In this document: positions 1-8,986 of the stretch, piece by piece
How the letters are laid out: every line of letters starts with the position of its first letter
Position numbering within the stretch: position 1 is the stretch's first letter
Source of the DNA: Thermoguttaceae bacterium
Lineage (GTDB): Bacteria; Planctomycetota; Planctomycetia; Pirellulales; Thermoguttaceae
DNA length: 50,549 nucleotides
NCBI GenBank assembly: GCA_029975295.1
Contig: JARKPK010000105.1
Location: forward strand, 1-50,549
Direction: 5' to 3'
The notes under the pieces: model-generated
What the model was told of the DNA's origin: nothing
Database searches by the model: none
Seen by the model: the letters and a program-made list of their open reading frames with translations, nothing else
Position numbers and translations under genes: made by a program

Positions 1-786
1 TACGCCATCGAGTACGACTATCTTCCGCCCCAGCAGCTTTATCCTTGGCTGGAAACGAAGGCGGTTTCGGGCCTATTCCTGGCCGGGCAGGTCAATGGCA
101 CTACAGGCTACGAGGAGGCGGCCGGCCAAGGGCTGATTGCCGGCGCCAACGCAGCCCTGATTCCGGCCGGTCGAGAGCCTTTGCTGCCCACCCGAAACCA
201 AGCGTACCTGGGCGTGATGATCGACGACCTGGTCACCCGTTCGGTCGCCGAACCGTATCGCATGTTCACCAGCCGGGCCGAATATCGGCTTTCGTTGCGG
301 CACGACAACGCCGATCGGCGATTGACGCCGCTGGGTCGTTCGGTCGGGCTGATCGACGATGCGCGCTGGCGGCGTTTTTCCACCAAGGCGGAACAGATCG
401 AACAAACGGCGCGCCTCTTAGAAACCACCCGCTGCGGCGAAGCCACCTTGGCCAAGGTGCTCCGCCGGCCCGAGACGTGTTGGGCCGATGTGGTCGCCCT
501 TTGCCCGGCACTGGGCACGGTTCCGGCCGACGTTGCCGAGCAGTTGGTTTGCGACGCGAAGTACGCCGGCTACTTGGTGCGTCAAGAGGGAGAGATTGCG
601 CGCTTGCAGCGGTTGGCGGCCCAGAAGATTCCGGTAGATTTCGACTACTCAACCGTCAGCCACCTTCGGGCGGAAGCCCGCGAGCGGCTTTCCCAGGTTC
701 GGCCGATCGACTTGGCCCAGGCTTCGCGGATTAGCGGAATTACGCCCACCGACATTGCGCTGCTGGTTATGCGATTAGGTCGATAA
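1..786 (+). CDS. mnmG: MnmG (GidA), tRNA uridine-5-carboxymethylaminomethyl synthase, C-terminal part
   Basis: The frame is open from the first base, so the 5' end lies outside the window; about 261 residues remain of a family usually near 620. The fragment carries the conserved MnmG stretches [18 protein letters not shown] followed by RHDNAD, and a C-terminal helical domain ending in a typical [11 protein letters not shown] segment, which in this family contacts MnmE and tRNA. With MnmE the enzyme uses FAD and methylene-tetrahydrofolate to modify the wobble uridine of certain tRNAs in the cytoplasm. The stop is followed by a promoter for the next gene and no clear terminator is seen. The FAD-binding half is not visible. 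Confidence 0.95.
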   Translation, partial: YAIEYDYLPPQQLYPWLETKAVSGLFLAGQVNGTTGYEEAAGQGLIAGANAALIPAGREPLLPTRNQAYLGVMIDDLVTRSVAEPYRMFTSRAEYRLSLRHDNADRRLTPLGRSVGLIDDARWRRFSTKAEQIEQTARLLETTRCGEATLAKVLRRPETCWADVVALCPALGTVPADVAEQLVCDAKYAGYLVRQEGEIARLQRLAAQKIPVDFDYSTVSHLRAEARERLSQVRPIDLAQASRISGITPTDIALLVMRLGR

Positions 787-1088
787 GTTGTTTTGGCAGA
801 AAAGTTTGCGTCAAGAAAACTCATCTTGACTGGTTCCGGAAGATAGCTATAATTGGCGGCAAATGGCAACTTCGGTAAAGTCGGAAGAGCCGGAGGAGCC
901 TGCTGGTTGTAACTAGCTTAGGGAGATGAGGGGTTTGCGTCCCTCGCGAATTCAGGGCGGTTTCAGGCCAGTTTACCACGGAGGACTAGAAGCTCGGACG
1001 CCCAAGGGCCGACACTGGGAATCTGAGTTTCGCTGACGCCGATCGCACCCCAAGAAAGTGCGGTCGGTCGAAGGGATGGTGCAGCAAG
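787..1088 (+). other. Intergenic leader between mnmG and the HTH response regulator
   Basis: About 300 bases without a gene. It holds a near-consensus promoter (826-853) with an inverted repeat overlapping its -35 box, then a leader of roughly 230 bases. The leader contains a small stem-loop with arms GAGGG and CCCTC near 920-945, of unknown role. Confidence 0.6.
826..853 (+). promoter_or_regulatory. Sigma-70-type promoter upstream of the HTH response regulator
   Basis: TTGACT at 826-831 and a perfect TATAAT at 848-853 are separated by 16 bases. An inverted repeat, TCAAGA at 811-816 and TCTTGA at 824-829, overlaps the -35 box and could be an operator. The next gene starts at 1089. Confidence 0.7.
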
Positions 1089-1673
1089 ATGAAGACTGTG
1101 TTCACAACCGGCGAGGCGGCCAAAATCTGCAAAGTGAGCCAACAGACCATTATTCGTTGCTTCGATTCGGGTCAGCTCAAGGGGTTTCGGGTGCCGGGAA
1201 GCCGCTTCCGCCGCATTCCCCGCGATCAGCTTTTCCTGTTCATGCGCGACAACGGCATCCCCACCGACGCCTTGGAAAGCGGCAAGCGGAAGGTGCTGAT
1301 TGTCGACGACGACCAAGAGCTGGTCGAATTGATCACCGATGTCCTCGACCGCGACGGGCGATTCGAGGTCAAGTCGGTCAATAACGGGTTCGACGCCGGC
1401 ATGATGGTCAAGGATTACCATCCCGACCTGATCGTGCTCGACGTGATGTTGCCCGACATCAACGGTAAGGAAGTGTGCCAACGCGTCCGCAGCGACAAGG
1501 CGCTCGACGACGTTCGAATCATCTGCATCTCGGGCATGGTGGAGGAAGACAAGGTCAAGGAGTTGCGCGACGCCGGAGCCAACGACTTCATGCACAAGCC
1601 GTTCGAAGTCGAACGACTGGTCGAGCGGATGTGCGCCCACCTCGATATGGAAGTGCCCGTATCGCGGTTCTAA
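1089..1673 (+). CDS. Response regulator with N-terminal excisionase-type HTH and C-terminal receiver
   Basis: 194 residues. Residues 1-57 form an excisionase/BldC-like winged HTH (TTGEAAKICKVSQQTIIR, then a wing around RVPGSRFRRIP), so it should bind DNA. Residues 68-190 form a CheY-like receiver with acidic pocket DDD at 73-75, phospho-acceptor D118 in LDVMLP, S148 and K170 in HKP. The domain order is the reverse of OmpR/NarL regulators. Likely role: a transcription factor controlled by phosphorylation, perhaps by the histidine kinase gene that follows at 2048. The ATG lies 12 bases after GAAGGGA and is the natural start of the HTH. The DNA target is unknown. Confidence 0.85.
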   Translation: MKTVFTTGEAAKICKVSQQTIIRCFDSGQLKGFRVPGSRFRRIPRDQLFLFMRDNGIPTDALESGKRKVLIVDDDQELVELITDVLDRDGRFEVKSVNNGFDAGMMVKDYHPDLIVLDVMLPDINGKEVCQRVRSDKALDDVRIICISGMVEEDKVKELRDAGANDFMHKPFEVERLVERMCAHLDMEVPVSRF

Positions 1674-2047
1674 GCGAAACCGGCGCGGCCACTGGCGCTC
1701 GGAACAGCAACCCAACCAATCCGGCGGTGGGCAAGCCGCGGTCGGCAGACAGGCAACGCATCGGCCGTCGCGCCGCTATGCCGCCCATCAACAACGAGCG
1801 GCGTTGGGGCCAACGCCGTGCGATCGGGCGTCAACCCTTGATGTGCGCAATGGCCCGGGTGCATGGGCGGTTGCGCAGGTGATCTTCAGCCTAGGGCGAC
1901 CTCGCAGATGAATCCGTGGAAAACGGAAAGCGGCCGAAACGGGCCAGACGCGCCGGTGAGCCGCTTTTCCGCCTCGGCAGCCGATCTTTCTTCTTACGCG
2001 GACCAGCGTGGCGGCCTGCCGCTGAAGGGTTTCCGAGGAGATCGGCC
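1674..2047. other. Gene-free gap with two inverted repeats
   Basis: Between the response regulator and the kinase. GCGTTGG (1801-1807) and CCAACGC (1810-1816) form a near-continuous palindrome. TGCGCAA (1844-1850) and TTGCGCA (1871-1877) form a second inverted repeat with 20 bases between the arms. Neither is followed by a T-run, so they look like binding sites or transcript structures rather than terminators. Short open frames here lack coding features. Confidence 0.5.
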
Positions 2048-2836
2048 GTGAGCGGTTCTGCGCCGGGGGGCGAACCCGACGATGCCGGCTCGCAACGCCT
2101 TGAGCAGCTCAAGCTGGAAGCCTTGGCCGATTTTGCGGCCGGGGCGGGCCACGAGATGAACAACCCGCTGGCGGTGATTGCCGGCCGGGCGCAGTTGCTC
2201 TTGAGCGACGAACCCGATCCCGAGCGTCGCGCCTCGTTGGCGCTGATATGGGCGCAGGCCCAGCGCGTTCACGAAATGATCGCCGATGCGATGCTCTTCG
2301 CTCGCCCCCCTGCTCCGCAATTCGAGCAAGTCGAATTGGTTGCGCTGCTCGGTCGCGTGCTCCGCGAGGCCGCTGCCGAGTTGCCGGAGCGAACCGTGCG
2401 GCTCGAGTGGGGCGAGGTCCAGCGGTCGGCCCGCAGCGATTCGGGCGTGCTTCTTGTGGGCCGCCTGCCCGATCGGCCCCTGTCGGCCCAGGCCGATCCT
2501 GATCAATTGACCGTCGTGTTCCGGGCGTTGCTGCGCAATGCGGTCGAGGCGGTGGGGCCGGGCGGTCGGGTTGAACTTTCGGCCCAGGGCGAAGCGGATC
2601 GGGTGATCGTCGAAATCGACGACGACGGCCCGGGCATTCCCGATGAGGCTCGCTCGCACGTCTTCAACCCGTTCTATTCCGGTCGGCAGGCCGGCCGGGG
2701 CCTGGGCATGGGCCTTTCCAAGGCGTGGCGGCTGGTCGGCCTGCACGGCGGGTCAATCACCGTGGACCGTTCGCCGCTGGGCGGAGCGCGTCTCCGCGTG
2801 GAAATTCCCTATCAGCCGTGTCGCATCGACGCATGA
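2048..2836 (+). CDS. Soluble histidine kinase (HisKA + HATPase_c)
   Basis: 262 residues from a GTG at 2048, chosen because GAGGAG sits 7 bases upstream; the frame is also open upstream to a GTG at 1916 without a good ribosome site. Residues 20-85 form the dimerisation/phospho-acceptor domain with H35 in GHEMNNPLAV. The ATPase domain follows, with an N box (LRNAVEA), G1 box (DDDGPGIPDE) and G2 box (GRGLGMGLS). No sensor domain or membrane segment is present, so the signal must come from a partner or from the cytoplasm. Its position after the HTH-receiver gene makes that protein a plausible partner, by inference only. Confidence 0.87.
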   Translation: MSGSAPGGEPDDAGSQRLEQLKLEALADFAAGAGHEMNNPLAVIAGRAQLLLSDEPDPERRASLALIWAQAQRVHEMIADAMLFARPPAPQFEQVELVALLGRVLREAAAELPERTVRLEWGEVQRSARSDSGVLLVGRLPDRPLSAQADPDQLTVVFRALLRNAVEAVGPGGRVELSAQGEADRVIVEIDDDGPGIPDEARSHVFNPFYSGRQAGRGLGMGLSKAWRLVGLHGGSITVDRSPLGGARLRVEIPYQPCRIDA

Positions 2837-3020
2837 TGCGCAGGTGGGGAATCATCGCGCCGGCAAGAGAATCCGCGCGCTTTGTCCCGGCGAGGAACCA
2901 CGGGCTAGGCATTTTTTCAGCGCAAGGCGCATCGCAGAACCGAACCCGCCTTGGCCGGGCAACCCCACGCTGGTTCTTCGCGCCGAGCGTCGGCCGGCGG
3001 TTGCATTTCATCTCGAGATG

Positions 3021-3896
3021 TCACTTCTCCGGCGTCTCGCGTTGGTACACTCGGACATAGTCCACTTCCATCGCGGTTCCGTCGATTTTGTCGGTCACTT
3101 CGCCCGCCCACTTCATCACGGCCGAGCTGAACCACACGGGCGCCTCGCCGTGGCAAATCGTGTTCGGCTCGCGGCGGATTTCTCGTCCTTCGAAAAACCA
3201 CACCAATTCATCGACATTCCACAGCAGGCCGTAAACGTGGAAATCGCGGCCGAGATCTTTGCCCTCGGCGCGATAAGTCTTGGGCTTCGACCAATGCTTG
3301 CCCGACCAATTGTGAATGTTCATATGGATTTTGTCGGGCCAGTGGCCTTCGCAGATGTCGATCTCGAAACGGCCCGACTGCTCGGGCATTTCCTTGGGGT
3401 GAGGAAATTGTCCCGAGTCGGCCGTTGAGCCCGAGGCCGTCGCTGAGCCCGAGGCGGTCGGTTTGCTCGGGGCGACGGTCATGATCCAGAACGAATTGTT
3501 CAATCCCGTCGCGGCAGCGAATCGGTAGCGGGCCTCGAAATACCCGTATTTGAACTGCCGCTTCGTCCACATCGAGCCGGAGGTCCATTGCTGCCCTCCG
3601 CGGTCTTCTTTGCGGTTGAGAATTCGGCAGAGCCCGTCTTTCGCCACTACGTTTTCGCGCCACCGGCTGCAAAGAATGTGCCCGCTCGGTCCATTCTGGA
3701 AGTGCCAATGCTTGTCCAGCCCGTCGCCGTCGGCATTGAACTCATCCTGAAAGACGAGCGTCCATCGGCCCTCGGGCGGATCGGCCCGCAACGTCGCGGG
3801 AAGGGCCAGAACAGCCGCGGCGGCGACAATCGCCGCAGCCCGCAGGAAATACGATCGGGCAACGCTCGGACGCCGAATGCACGCGGTGTCGTTCAT
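3021..3896 (-). CDS. Secreted glycoside hydrolase family 16 (beta-glucanase-like)
   Basis: 291 residues. The ATG at 3896 follows GGGGAG by about 8 bases. Residues 1-33 are a signal peptide (basic start, then LRAAAIVAAAAVLALP, cleavage near LRA). The rest is a GH16 jelly-roll domain: WTLVFQDEFN near the start, the catalytic motif EIDICE (nucleophile and acid/base Glu flanking the Asp) in the middle, and the terminal strand MEVDYVRVYQR. GH16 enzymes hydrolyse beta-1,3/1,4-glucans or galactans outside the cell; the substrate cannot be read here. An insertion rich in Ser, Ala and Thr (around PTASGSATASGSTADSG) sits in a loop before the active site. Convergent with the kinase gene. Confidence 0.9.
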   Translation of the reverse strand: MNDTACIRRPSVARSYFLRAAAIVAAAAVLALPATLRADPPEGRWTLVFQDEFNADGDGLDKHWHFQNGPSGHILCSRWRENVVAKDGLCRILNRKEDRGGQQWTSGSMWTKRQFKYGYFEARYRFAAATGLNNSFWIMTVAPSKPTASGSATASGSTADSGQFPHPKEMPEQSGRFEIDICEGHWPDKIHMNIHNWSGKHWSKPKTYRAEGKDLGRDFHVYGLLWNVDELVWFFEGREIRREPNTICHGEAPVWFSSAVMKWAGEVTDKIDGTAMEVDYVRVYQRETPEK

Positions 3897-4005
3897 TGTT
3901 CCACTCCCCGTCGCATTGATCGCCCGATGGGCGTTGCCGAACAACGCTGCGCAAACAACCCGGCCATCGGCTGCCGCTGAGCCGGCGCACGTTGATTCGG
4001 CCCGA

Positions 4006-5334
4006 TCAACCCAGCCCGTACTTGGCCAGCTTGTCGCGGAACGTCGAGGGCTTCATGCCTAACGCCGCGGCGGCCGCCGACTTGTTTCCGCCCGATGCGT
4101 TCAGGGCCGCCAGCAACAATTCTCGCTCGGTTTGTTCGATCATGCTTTGGAAATCGCCGCTGAGGGTGCGGGCCGCCGAGGCGGTGTTCGTTTCCATCTC
4201 GGCGCCGAGCAGGTCGGCGGTGATCTGCCCTCCGCCCACCAGAAACGCCCGTTCGAGCGTGTGCAACAACTCGCGGACGTTGCCGGGCCAATCGTGGCGC
4301 TGAAGCAACTCCAAGGCGGGCGGCTCGACGGCGAAAGGCTGGCCGCGCGCGATTCGCTGCAAGAGATGCTCGGTCAACGCCGGCACGTCTTCGCGGCGAT
4401 CGCGGAGCGGGGGTATGTTGATGCGAAGGACATCGAGCCGATAGTACAAGTCTTCACGGAACTCGCCTCGGCTGATCTTCTCCAGCAGGTTCTTTTTCGT
4501 CGAGGCGATGATTCGCACGTCGGCCTTGATCAGCGTTGTGCCGCCCACGCGTTCAAACACCTTCTCCTCGATGGCGCGGAGCAGTTTCGATTGTTGTTCC
4601 AGCGGGATGTCGTCCACATCGTCCAAGTAAAGGGTGCCCCCCTCGGCCAAGTCGAACCGGCCCTTGCGTTGCTGCTCGGCGCCGGTGAACGACCCTTTTT
4701 CGTGGCCGTACAGCTCGCTCTCGATCAGTTGCGGCGGGAAGAGCGTGCAGCCCACCTTGACGAACGGAAACGCCGCCCGATGGCTGGCGCGGTGAATCGT
4801 TTGCGCCAGCAGGTCTTTGCCCACGCCCGTTTCGCCGAAAAGCAGCACGTTGGCGTCGGTTTTCGCGCAAATCTCAACCATGCGGCGCACCCGCCCGATG
4901 GCCTGCGACTGGCCGATCACCCGCGCGTCGGCGCCGATGCCGGCGGCAGGCCGGTCGCCGGGCGCCGTGGCGGTCCGCTTGCGCTCGATGCGGGTCAGCA
5001 GCGGAAAAAGGTCTTCGTTGCGAAACGGCTTGGTGAGAAAGTCGAACGCCCCCTGCTTAACCGCCTCGACCGCCACAGGAATGCTGCCGTAGGCGGTCAT
5101 CATAATCACTTCCAGGTCGGCCAGCGGGCCTTGTTTGATCCGTTTGAGCAATTCCAGTCCGTCGATGCGGGGCATCTTCAAGTCGGTCACCACCACGTCG
5201 AACGTTCCCTCGGCAAGTCGTTCGAGGGCCTCGGCGCCGTCGGCGGCCGCAACAACGTCGTGCCCCTGCCCGGCCAAGTCGTCGGCCAGCGTAATTCGCT
5301 TGATCTTCTCGTCTTCGACCACCAAGATGCGCAT
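4006..5334 (-). CDS. NtrC-family sigma-54-dependent response regulator
   Basis: 442 residues in the full family order. Receiver at 1-120 (acidic pair ED at 7-9, phospho-acceptor D51 in TDLKMP, Lys in TKPF). AAA+ domain with Walker A GETGVGKD, sigma-54 contact loop GSFTGA (the usual GAFTGA with Ser), Walker B GGTLYLDDVDD and an arginine-finger region RIIASTKKN...FREDLYYRL. Fis-type HTH at the C-terminus (NKSAAAAALGMKPSTFRDKL). It should activate sigma-54 promoters when phosphorylated. The ATG shares one base with the stop codon of the upstream glycosylase gene (TGATG), implying translational coupling. No cognate kinase is adjacent. Confidence 0.93.
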   Translation of the reverse strand: MRILVVEDEKIKRITLADDLAGQGHDVVAAADGAEALERLAEGTFDVVVTDLKMPRIDGLELLKRIKQGPLADLEVIMMTAYGSIPVAVEAVKQGAFDFLTKPFRNEDLFPLLTRIERKRTATAPGDRPAAGIGADARVIGQSQAIGRVRRMVEICAKTDANVLLFGETGVGKDLLAQTIHRASHRAAFPFVKVGCTLFPPQLIESELYGHEKGSFTGAEQQRKGRFDLAEGGTLYLDDVDDIPLEQQSKLLRAIEEKVFERVGGTTLIKADVRIIASTKKNLLEKISRGEFREDLYYRLDVLRINIPPLRDRREDVPALTEHLLQRIARGQPFAVEPPALELLQRHDWPGNVRELLHTLERAFLVGGGQITADLLGAEMETNTASAARTLSGDFQSMIEQTERELLLAALNASGGNKSAAAAALGMKPSTFRDKLAKYGLG

Positions 5335-6008
5335 CAACAACACTCCGGCTCGCGCGGGCCGCCCGGCGGAAGCAATTCCCGCAACGGGCAAGCCGCGCAC
5401 ATCGGCCGCTGTTTGCGGCAACATTCTTTGCCTACCCGCACCAACAGCGCATGGCACTCATTGTACAATGCCGGATCGTCGGGCAGCGAATCGACAAACA
5501 GCGTTTGCAGGGCGTGATAGTCGGCGTCGGCATCCGCCCAGCCGTGCCGGAAAGCCACGCGTTTGGTGTAGGCGTCGACAACGAACACCGCCTTGCCGCC
5601 CGCATAAAGCAGAATCGAGTCGGCCGTTTCCGGCCCAATGCCGTTGATCGCCAGCAATTGCTCGCGGAGCCGATCGACCGGTTGGGCGAACATCGTTTCC
5701 AGCGAGCCGCCATACTGCTCGACAATCAACGCCAGCAATCGCTTCAGCCGTTGCGCCTTCAGGCGGAAGTAGCCGGCAGGCCGCAACAACTCTTCGAGCT
5801 CGGCGGTGGGCAGGTCGTAAAGCCGCCGCAGATCGAGCAAGTCCTCTTGGCGCAAGTTGGCGATGGCCCGCTCGACGTTCCGCCAACTGGTGTTTTGGGT
5901 GAGCAAGGCGCCGACGATCACCTCGAAGGGGGTTTCGCCGGGCCACCAATGCTGCGGCCCATAGGCCTCAAACAGCAGCCGATAGGCTTTTAGCAATGTG
6001 CCCGCCAA
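5334..6008 (-). CDS. HhH-GPD DNA glycosylase / endonuclease III-like protein
   Basis: 224 residues if the TTG at 6008 is used; it lies 8 bases after GGGAGG. The frame extends upstream to 6149 with poor start signals. The HhH-GPD fold is clear: LLTQNTSW near residue 36, helix-hairpin-helix INGIGPETADSILLYA at 121-136, catalytic Asp D145 in VVDAYTKR. The Lys that makes endonuclease III bifunctional is Glu (E127), as in monofunctional members. The Fe-S region has C197-x6-C204-x2-C207, but the fourth Cys at its usual spacing is replaced by Leu; a CC pair ends the protein. Likely a base-excision-repair glycosylase. Coupled to the downstream sigma-54 activator, an unexpected pairing. Confidence 0.82.
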   Translation of the reverse strand: MAGTLLKAYRLLFEAYGPQHWWPGETPFEVIVGALLTQNTSWRNVERAIANLRQEDLLDLRRLYDLPTAELEELLRPAGYFRLKAQRLKRLLALIVEQYGGSLETMFAQPVDRLREQLLAINGIGPETADSILLYAGGKAVFVVDAYTKRVAFRHGWADADADYHALQTLFVDSLPDDPALYNECHALLVRVGKECCRKQRPMCAACPLRELLPPGGPREPECC

Positions 6009-6344
6009 ACGTCCAACCTCCCGCCGAGCGGCAATCGATCGCAGCAAGATATTCCTGCAACATGGTTTGCGCCTTGCCGCCCATATCGCCCGCCCGCCGC
6101 GCATAATCGAATATTCTGGCAAGGATAGCCGCTTTTTCGCGGAGTTCAAGCAACCGTCGGCAGGCGGACGAAATAGTCAGCAGTCGCCGCGCGGCCATCT
6201 GCGCGGCACGTGTCGGCCCGTGTCGATCACGGAGCGTCGTCGCAGCGTCGTTGGCGCTTCGGGGAAACCGGGGGCGAACGATTATCGCGTCGGGCTCGCG
6301 ACGAACACGGCCGCCCCACCAACAGATGCCGCCGGTGCCGCGCC

Positions 6345-7073
6345 ATGAGTGAAGCCGTTGTCGCCCTGCCGCAAGATGCCGCCGAGGGCTACTTCGACGA
6401 ATCGCGCCGGCCGTTGGTCAGCTTGGCGTTCATTGCGCCGCTGCTGGTGTGCTATGAAGTCGGAGTGCTTGTACTCCGCGTGCAGAACGGCGCCGACGCC
6501 TGGATGCGGAAGTGGCTCGACCTGCTCGGCTTCAGTCAGCACTTCCTCCTGCCGCTGCTGACCGTGGGCATTCTGCTGGGATGGCATCATGTGAGCCGCC
6601 GGCGCTGGACGGTCCGCGGCAGCGTCCTCGCCGGCATGGCGGCCGAGTGCTGCCTGCTGGCCATGCTGCTTTGGCTGGTTTTCAAAACCCAATCGATGGT
6701 TTGGAATTGGGCCATCGCACCCGTAGAAAACCACCTGGGCCGCCGCGCCACCCTCTGCGTCGGCTTCCTCGGAGCAGGCATCTATGAAGAACTGCTCTTT
6801 CGGGTGATTTTGCTTTCGGGCACGATTTGGGCGCTCAAGGGCGCTATTGCCCAGCCCACCCTGCGAGCAGCTTTGGCGATTGCCGCAACGAGCACGGTCT
6901 TCGCGGCCGCCCATCATGTCAGCATGGCCGGCGTGGTTGGCGAGCCGTTTGCTTGGAGCAGTTTCGGGTTCCGCGTGTTGGCCGGCGGGTTCTTTTCCGT
7001 CGTCTTTCTCTATCGAGGCTTCGGGGTCGTCGCCGGGGCCCACGCCGCGTACAACATTCTGGTCGCTGCCTGA
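6345..7073 (+). CDS. CPBP-family intramembrane glutamic protease (CAAX/Abi type)
   Basis: 242 residues with six or more hydrophobic segments. The three family signatures are in order: EELLFR (EExxxR), FAAAHH (FxxxH) and HAAYN (HxxxN) near the C-terminus, which form the membrane-embedded active site in Rce1-like proteases. Substrates of bacterial members are mostly unknown; proposed roles include peptide maturation and bacteriocin immunity. The ATG at 6345 begins MSEAVVALPQ. Divergent from the glycosylase gene, with about 340 bases between them holding no other gene. Confidence 0.88.
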   Translation: MSEAVVALPQDAAEGYFDESRRPLVSLAFIAPLLVCYEVGVLVLRVQNGADAWMRKWLDLLGFSQHFLLPLLTVGILLGWHHVSRRRWTVRGSVLAGMAAECCLLAMLLWLVFKTQSMVWNWAIAPVENHLGRRATLCVGFLGAGIYEELLFRVILLSGTIWALKGAIAQPTLRAALAIAATSTVFAAAHHVSMAGVVGEPFAWSSFGFRVLAGGFFSVVFLYRGFGVVAGAHAAYNILVAA

Positions 7074-7386
7074 GCAGCCCGCTTCTGTTTGGCCAAGCCG
7101 CAGTCGCTGCCCCAACGCTTTCGCCCACCAATGCCGCCCCACCGCGGCCGACCCCGGTTACGCAACAACCCCAACTTAACGATCGAAAGCCGGCCGCCGA
7201 ATCGGGGAAAAAGGGCGAATCGGGTTGCGGGGGGCCAAGCCGATCTGGCATCGGCTCGGCGCGTTTGTTACTATCGCCGCCCAACCTCGACGCCGGGCGT
7301 CGCGGCCCGATGGACCAACGGACTGGTCATCGCGGCAAACCGGGATGGAACGATTCGATCCGACCTTGGCAAGGAGTGCCTGGGCC
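7074..7386. other. Gene-free gap upstream of the SPOR-like protein
   Basis: About 310 bases. Open frames on both strands are short and lack recognisable motifs. No hairpin with a T-run is seen. The frame of the next gene extends into this gap to 7225, but the signal peptide argues for a start at 7387. Confidence 0.4.
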
Positions 7387-8508
7387 ATGCAAACTCGCGG
7401 GATGGTCTTTTTTGCGCTGTGTTGGGCAACGTGGACCTTGGGGGCGGCCGTGGCGGAAGCGGCGCCGCCGTGGGGCGCGCTGTTCACGTCTTCCGTCGAT
7501 GCCGACCCGGAAAAGCCCTATCGCCTGAGCGAAACCAATGGGCCGTGGATGATCCTCGCATGCAGTTTTTCGGGCGAGGGCGCCGCCGAGCAGGCGCATC
7601 AACTCGTTCTCGAGTTGCGCAGCCGTTACAAGCTCGAAGCCTATGTGCATAAAGTGCGCTTTCAACTGGGCGAAGCGCCGGTTCGCGGGGTGAACCGCTT
7701 CGGCGAACCGCGCCGCGGCAAATACCGTCCGGGCAGCGAGATCGAGGAATACGCCGTGATGGTCGGCAACTACTCGACGGTGGACGACCCCGAGGGCCAA
7801 AAGGTGCTGAACAAACTGAAGTTGGCTCGGCCCCAATGCCTCGAGCTGCGCGAAGACCGGCCGACCAACCAAACGCTGGCCGGCTGGCGTTTGGTGCAGC
7901 GACAGGTTCAATCGGCTTTGGGCAGCGATAAAAAAACCCTTGGGCCGATGGGCCACGCCTTCGTCACCACCAACCCGCTGCTCCCGTCCGATTACTTCAA
8001 TGCCCAAGGGATCGACGAATTCGTGCTGCGGCTCAATAGCGACGTGAAACACTCGCTGTTGAACTGCCCGGGCAAGTTCACCGTGAAAGTGGCCACATTC
8101 ACCGGAGAAGTGATTCTCGACCAAAAAGAGATTCAACAAAGCCAGCAACGGGATCAATCGAGCAAGCTGATTGAGGCCGGCGAGAAGGCCGAAAAACTGA
8201 CCGAGGCGTTGCGCAAGCTCAACTACGACGCCTACTGCCTGCACGACCGCTATGCTAGCATCGTGTGCGTGGGCAGCTTCGAGTCGGTGGGCACGCCCCG
8301 CCCCGATGGAAAAACCGAGATCGATCCGCAGATCTACCGCATTATGGAAACCTTCCGCGGCGAACCGGTCGATGTTCCCGGGCAAAACGGAGCGATCAAA
8401 CCCAAACAATTGGTCGGATTGTACTTCGACATCCAACCCGTGCCTGTGCAAGTGCCCAAGGTTTCGATCGGGGCCAGCTACAGCCGCAGCCTGCTCTCAA
8501 CGCGTTGA
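7387..8508 (+). CDS. Secreted protein with two SPOR-like halves, function unknown
   Basis: 373 residues from the ATG at 7387, with AAGGAG 10 bases upstream and a signal peptide directly after it (MVFFALCWATWTLGAAVAEA, cleavage near AEA). Two segments have the alternating pattern of a SPOR fold: around 46-80 (PWMILACSFSGEGAAEQAHQ, then YKLEAYVHKV) and around 235-300 (FTVKVATFTGE, an Ala/Glu/Lys-rich helix, then YDAYCLHDRYASIVCVGSF). SPOR domains bind denuded peptidoglycan in other bacteria, but this is a fold-level guess. The protein ends in a short basic tail. First of a run of exported proteins on this strand. Confidence 0.75.
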   Translation: MQTRGMVFFALCWATWTLGAAVAEAAPPWGALFTSSVDADPEKPYRLSETNGPWMILACSFSGEGAAEQAHQLVLELRSRYKLEAYVHKVRFQLGEAPVRGVNRFGEPRRGKYRPGSEIEEYAVMVGNYSTVDDPEGQKVLNKLKLARPQCLELREDRPTNQTLAGWRLVQRQVQSALGSDKKTLGPMGHAFVTTNPLLPSDYFNAQGIDEFVLRLNSDVKHSLLNCPGKFTVKVATFTGEVILDQKEIQQSQQRDQSSKLIEAGEKAEKLTEALRKLNYDAYCLHDRYASIVCVGSFESVGTPRPDGKTEIDPQIYRIMETFRGEPVDVPGQNGAIKPKQLVGLYFDIQPVPVQVPKVSIGASYSRSLLSTR

Positions 8509-8986
8509 CGGCGGGTTGCCGCGTCGCCACTGCTCCGGTGAACCATCGGTTCCTCCCCGAACCCGTCAGCGGCTCCGTAAAGAACCATCGGCCCGGTCAG
8601 CGGCGGCCTCAGCGGGCCGGGGGCCCGTTGGGCGTTGGGTTGCCCGGAAAAAAAGGGGAGGTGGACTCCCGGGATTCGCGGCCATCTGGTCCTATCCCGC
8701 TAATTAGTGCGGCTCGGACAGCCCAGGTAGCCGGCCCATTCGCGCGTGGGGCGGTCCTTGCCAGGGGGCCGTTGCCAGACGGCCGGGCATCGCACGGCTG
8801 GAGGCAATACGATCCAGCTTGACGAGGTTCGAGCGGGATGGGTACGCTATTAGCAGAGATACCCTTGCCGGAATTCGGCGGCAACGGGGCACGTCGCCCG
8901 CCGACGCCTGCTCATCTTGCGCCGTTTGCCGGTTTTTACTATCGATGCTCTGCCTGCGCCGCATCGCCGGTGGGACGAAGGACGAA
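8509..8986. other. Gene-free gap with a weak promoter candidate
   Basis: About 480 bases between two exported-protein genes. Near 8624-8637 there is a G/C-rich hairpin with arms CGGGC and GCCCG and no T-run. TTGACG (8819-8824) and TACGCT (8843-8848), 18 bases apart, make a weak promoter candidate for the HEAT protein. No convincing coding frame. Confidence 0.4.

Noticed and set aside
4132-5517. Long plus-strand frame opposite the sigma-54 activator
   Set aside because: The minus strand encodes an unmistakable NtrC-family protein; the plus frame has no family motifs.
8610-8670. Terminator after the SPOR-like gene
   Set aside because: There is a G/C-rich hairpin, but the nearby homopolymer is an A-run on the plus strand and is not adjacent to a stem in the right orientation.
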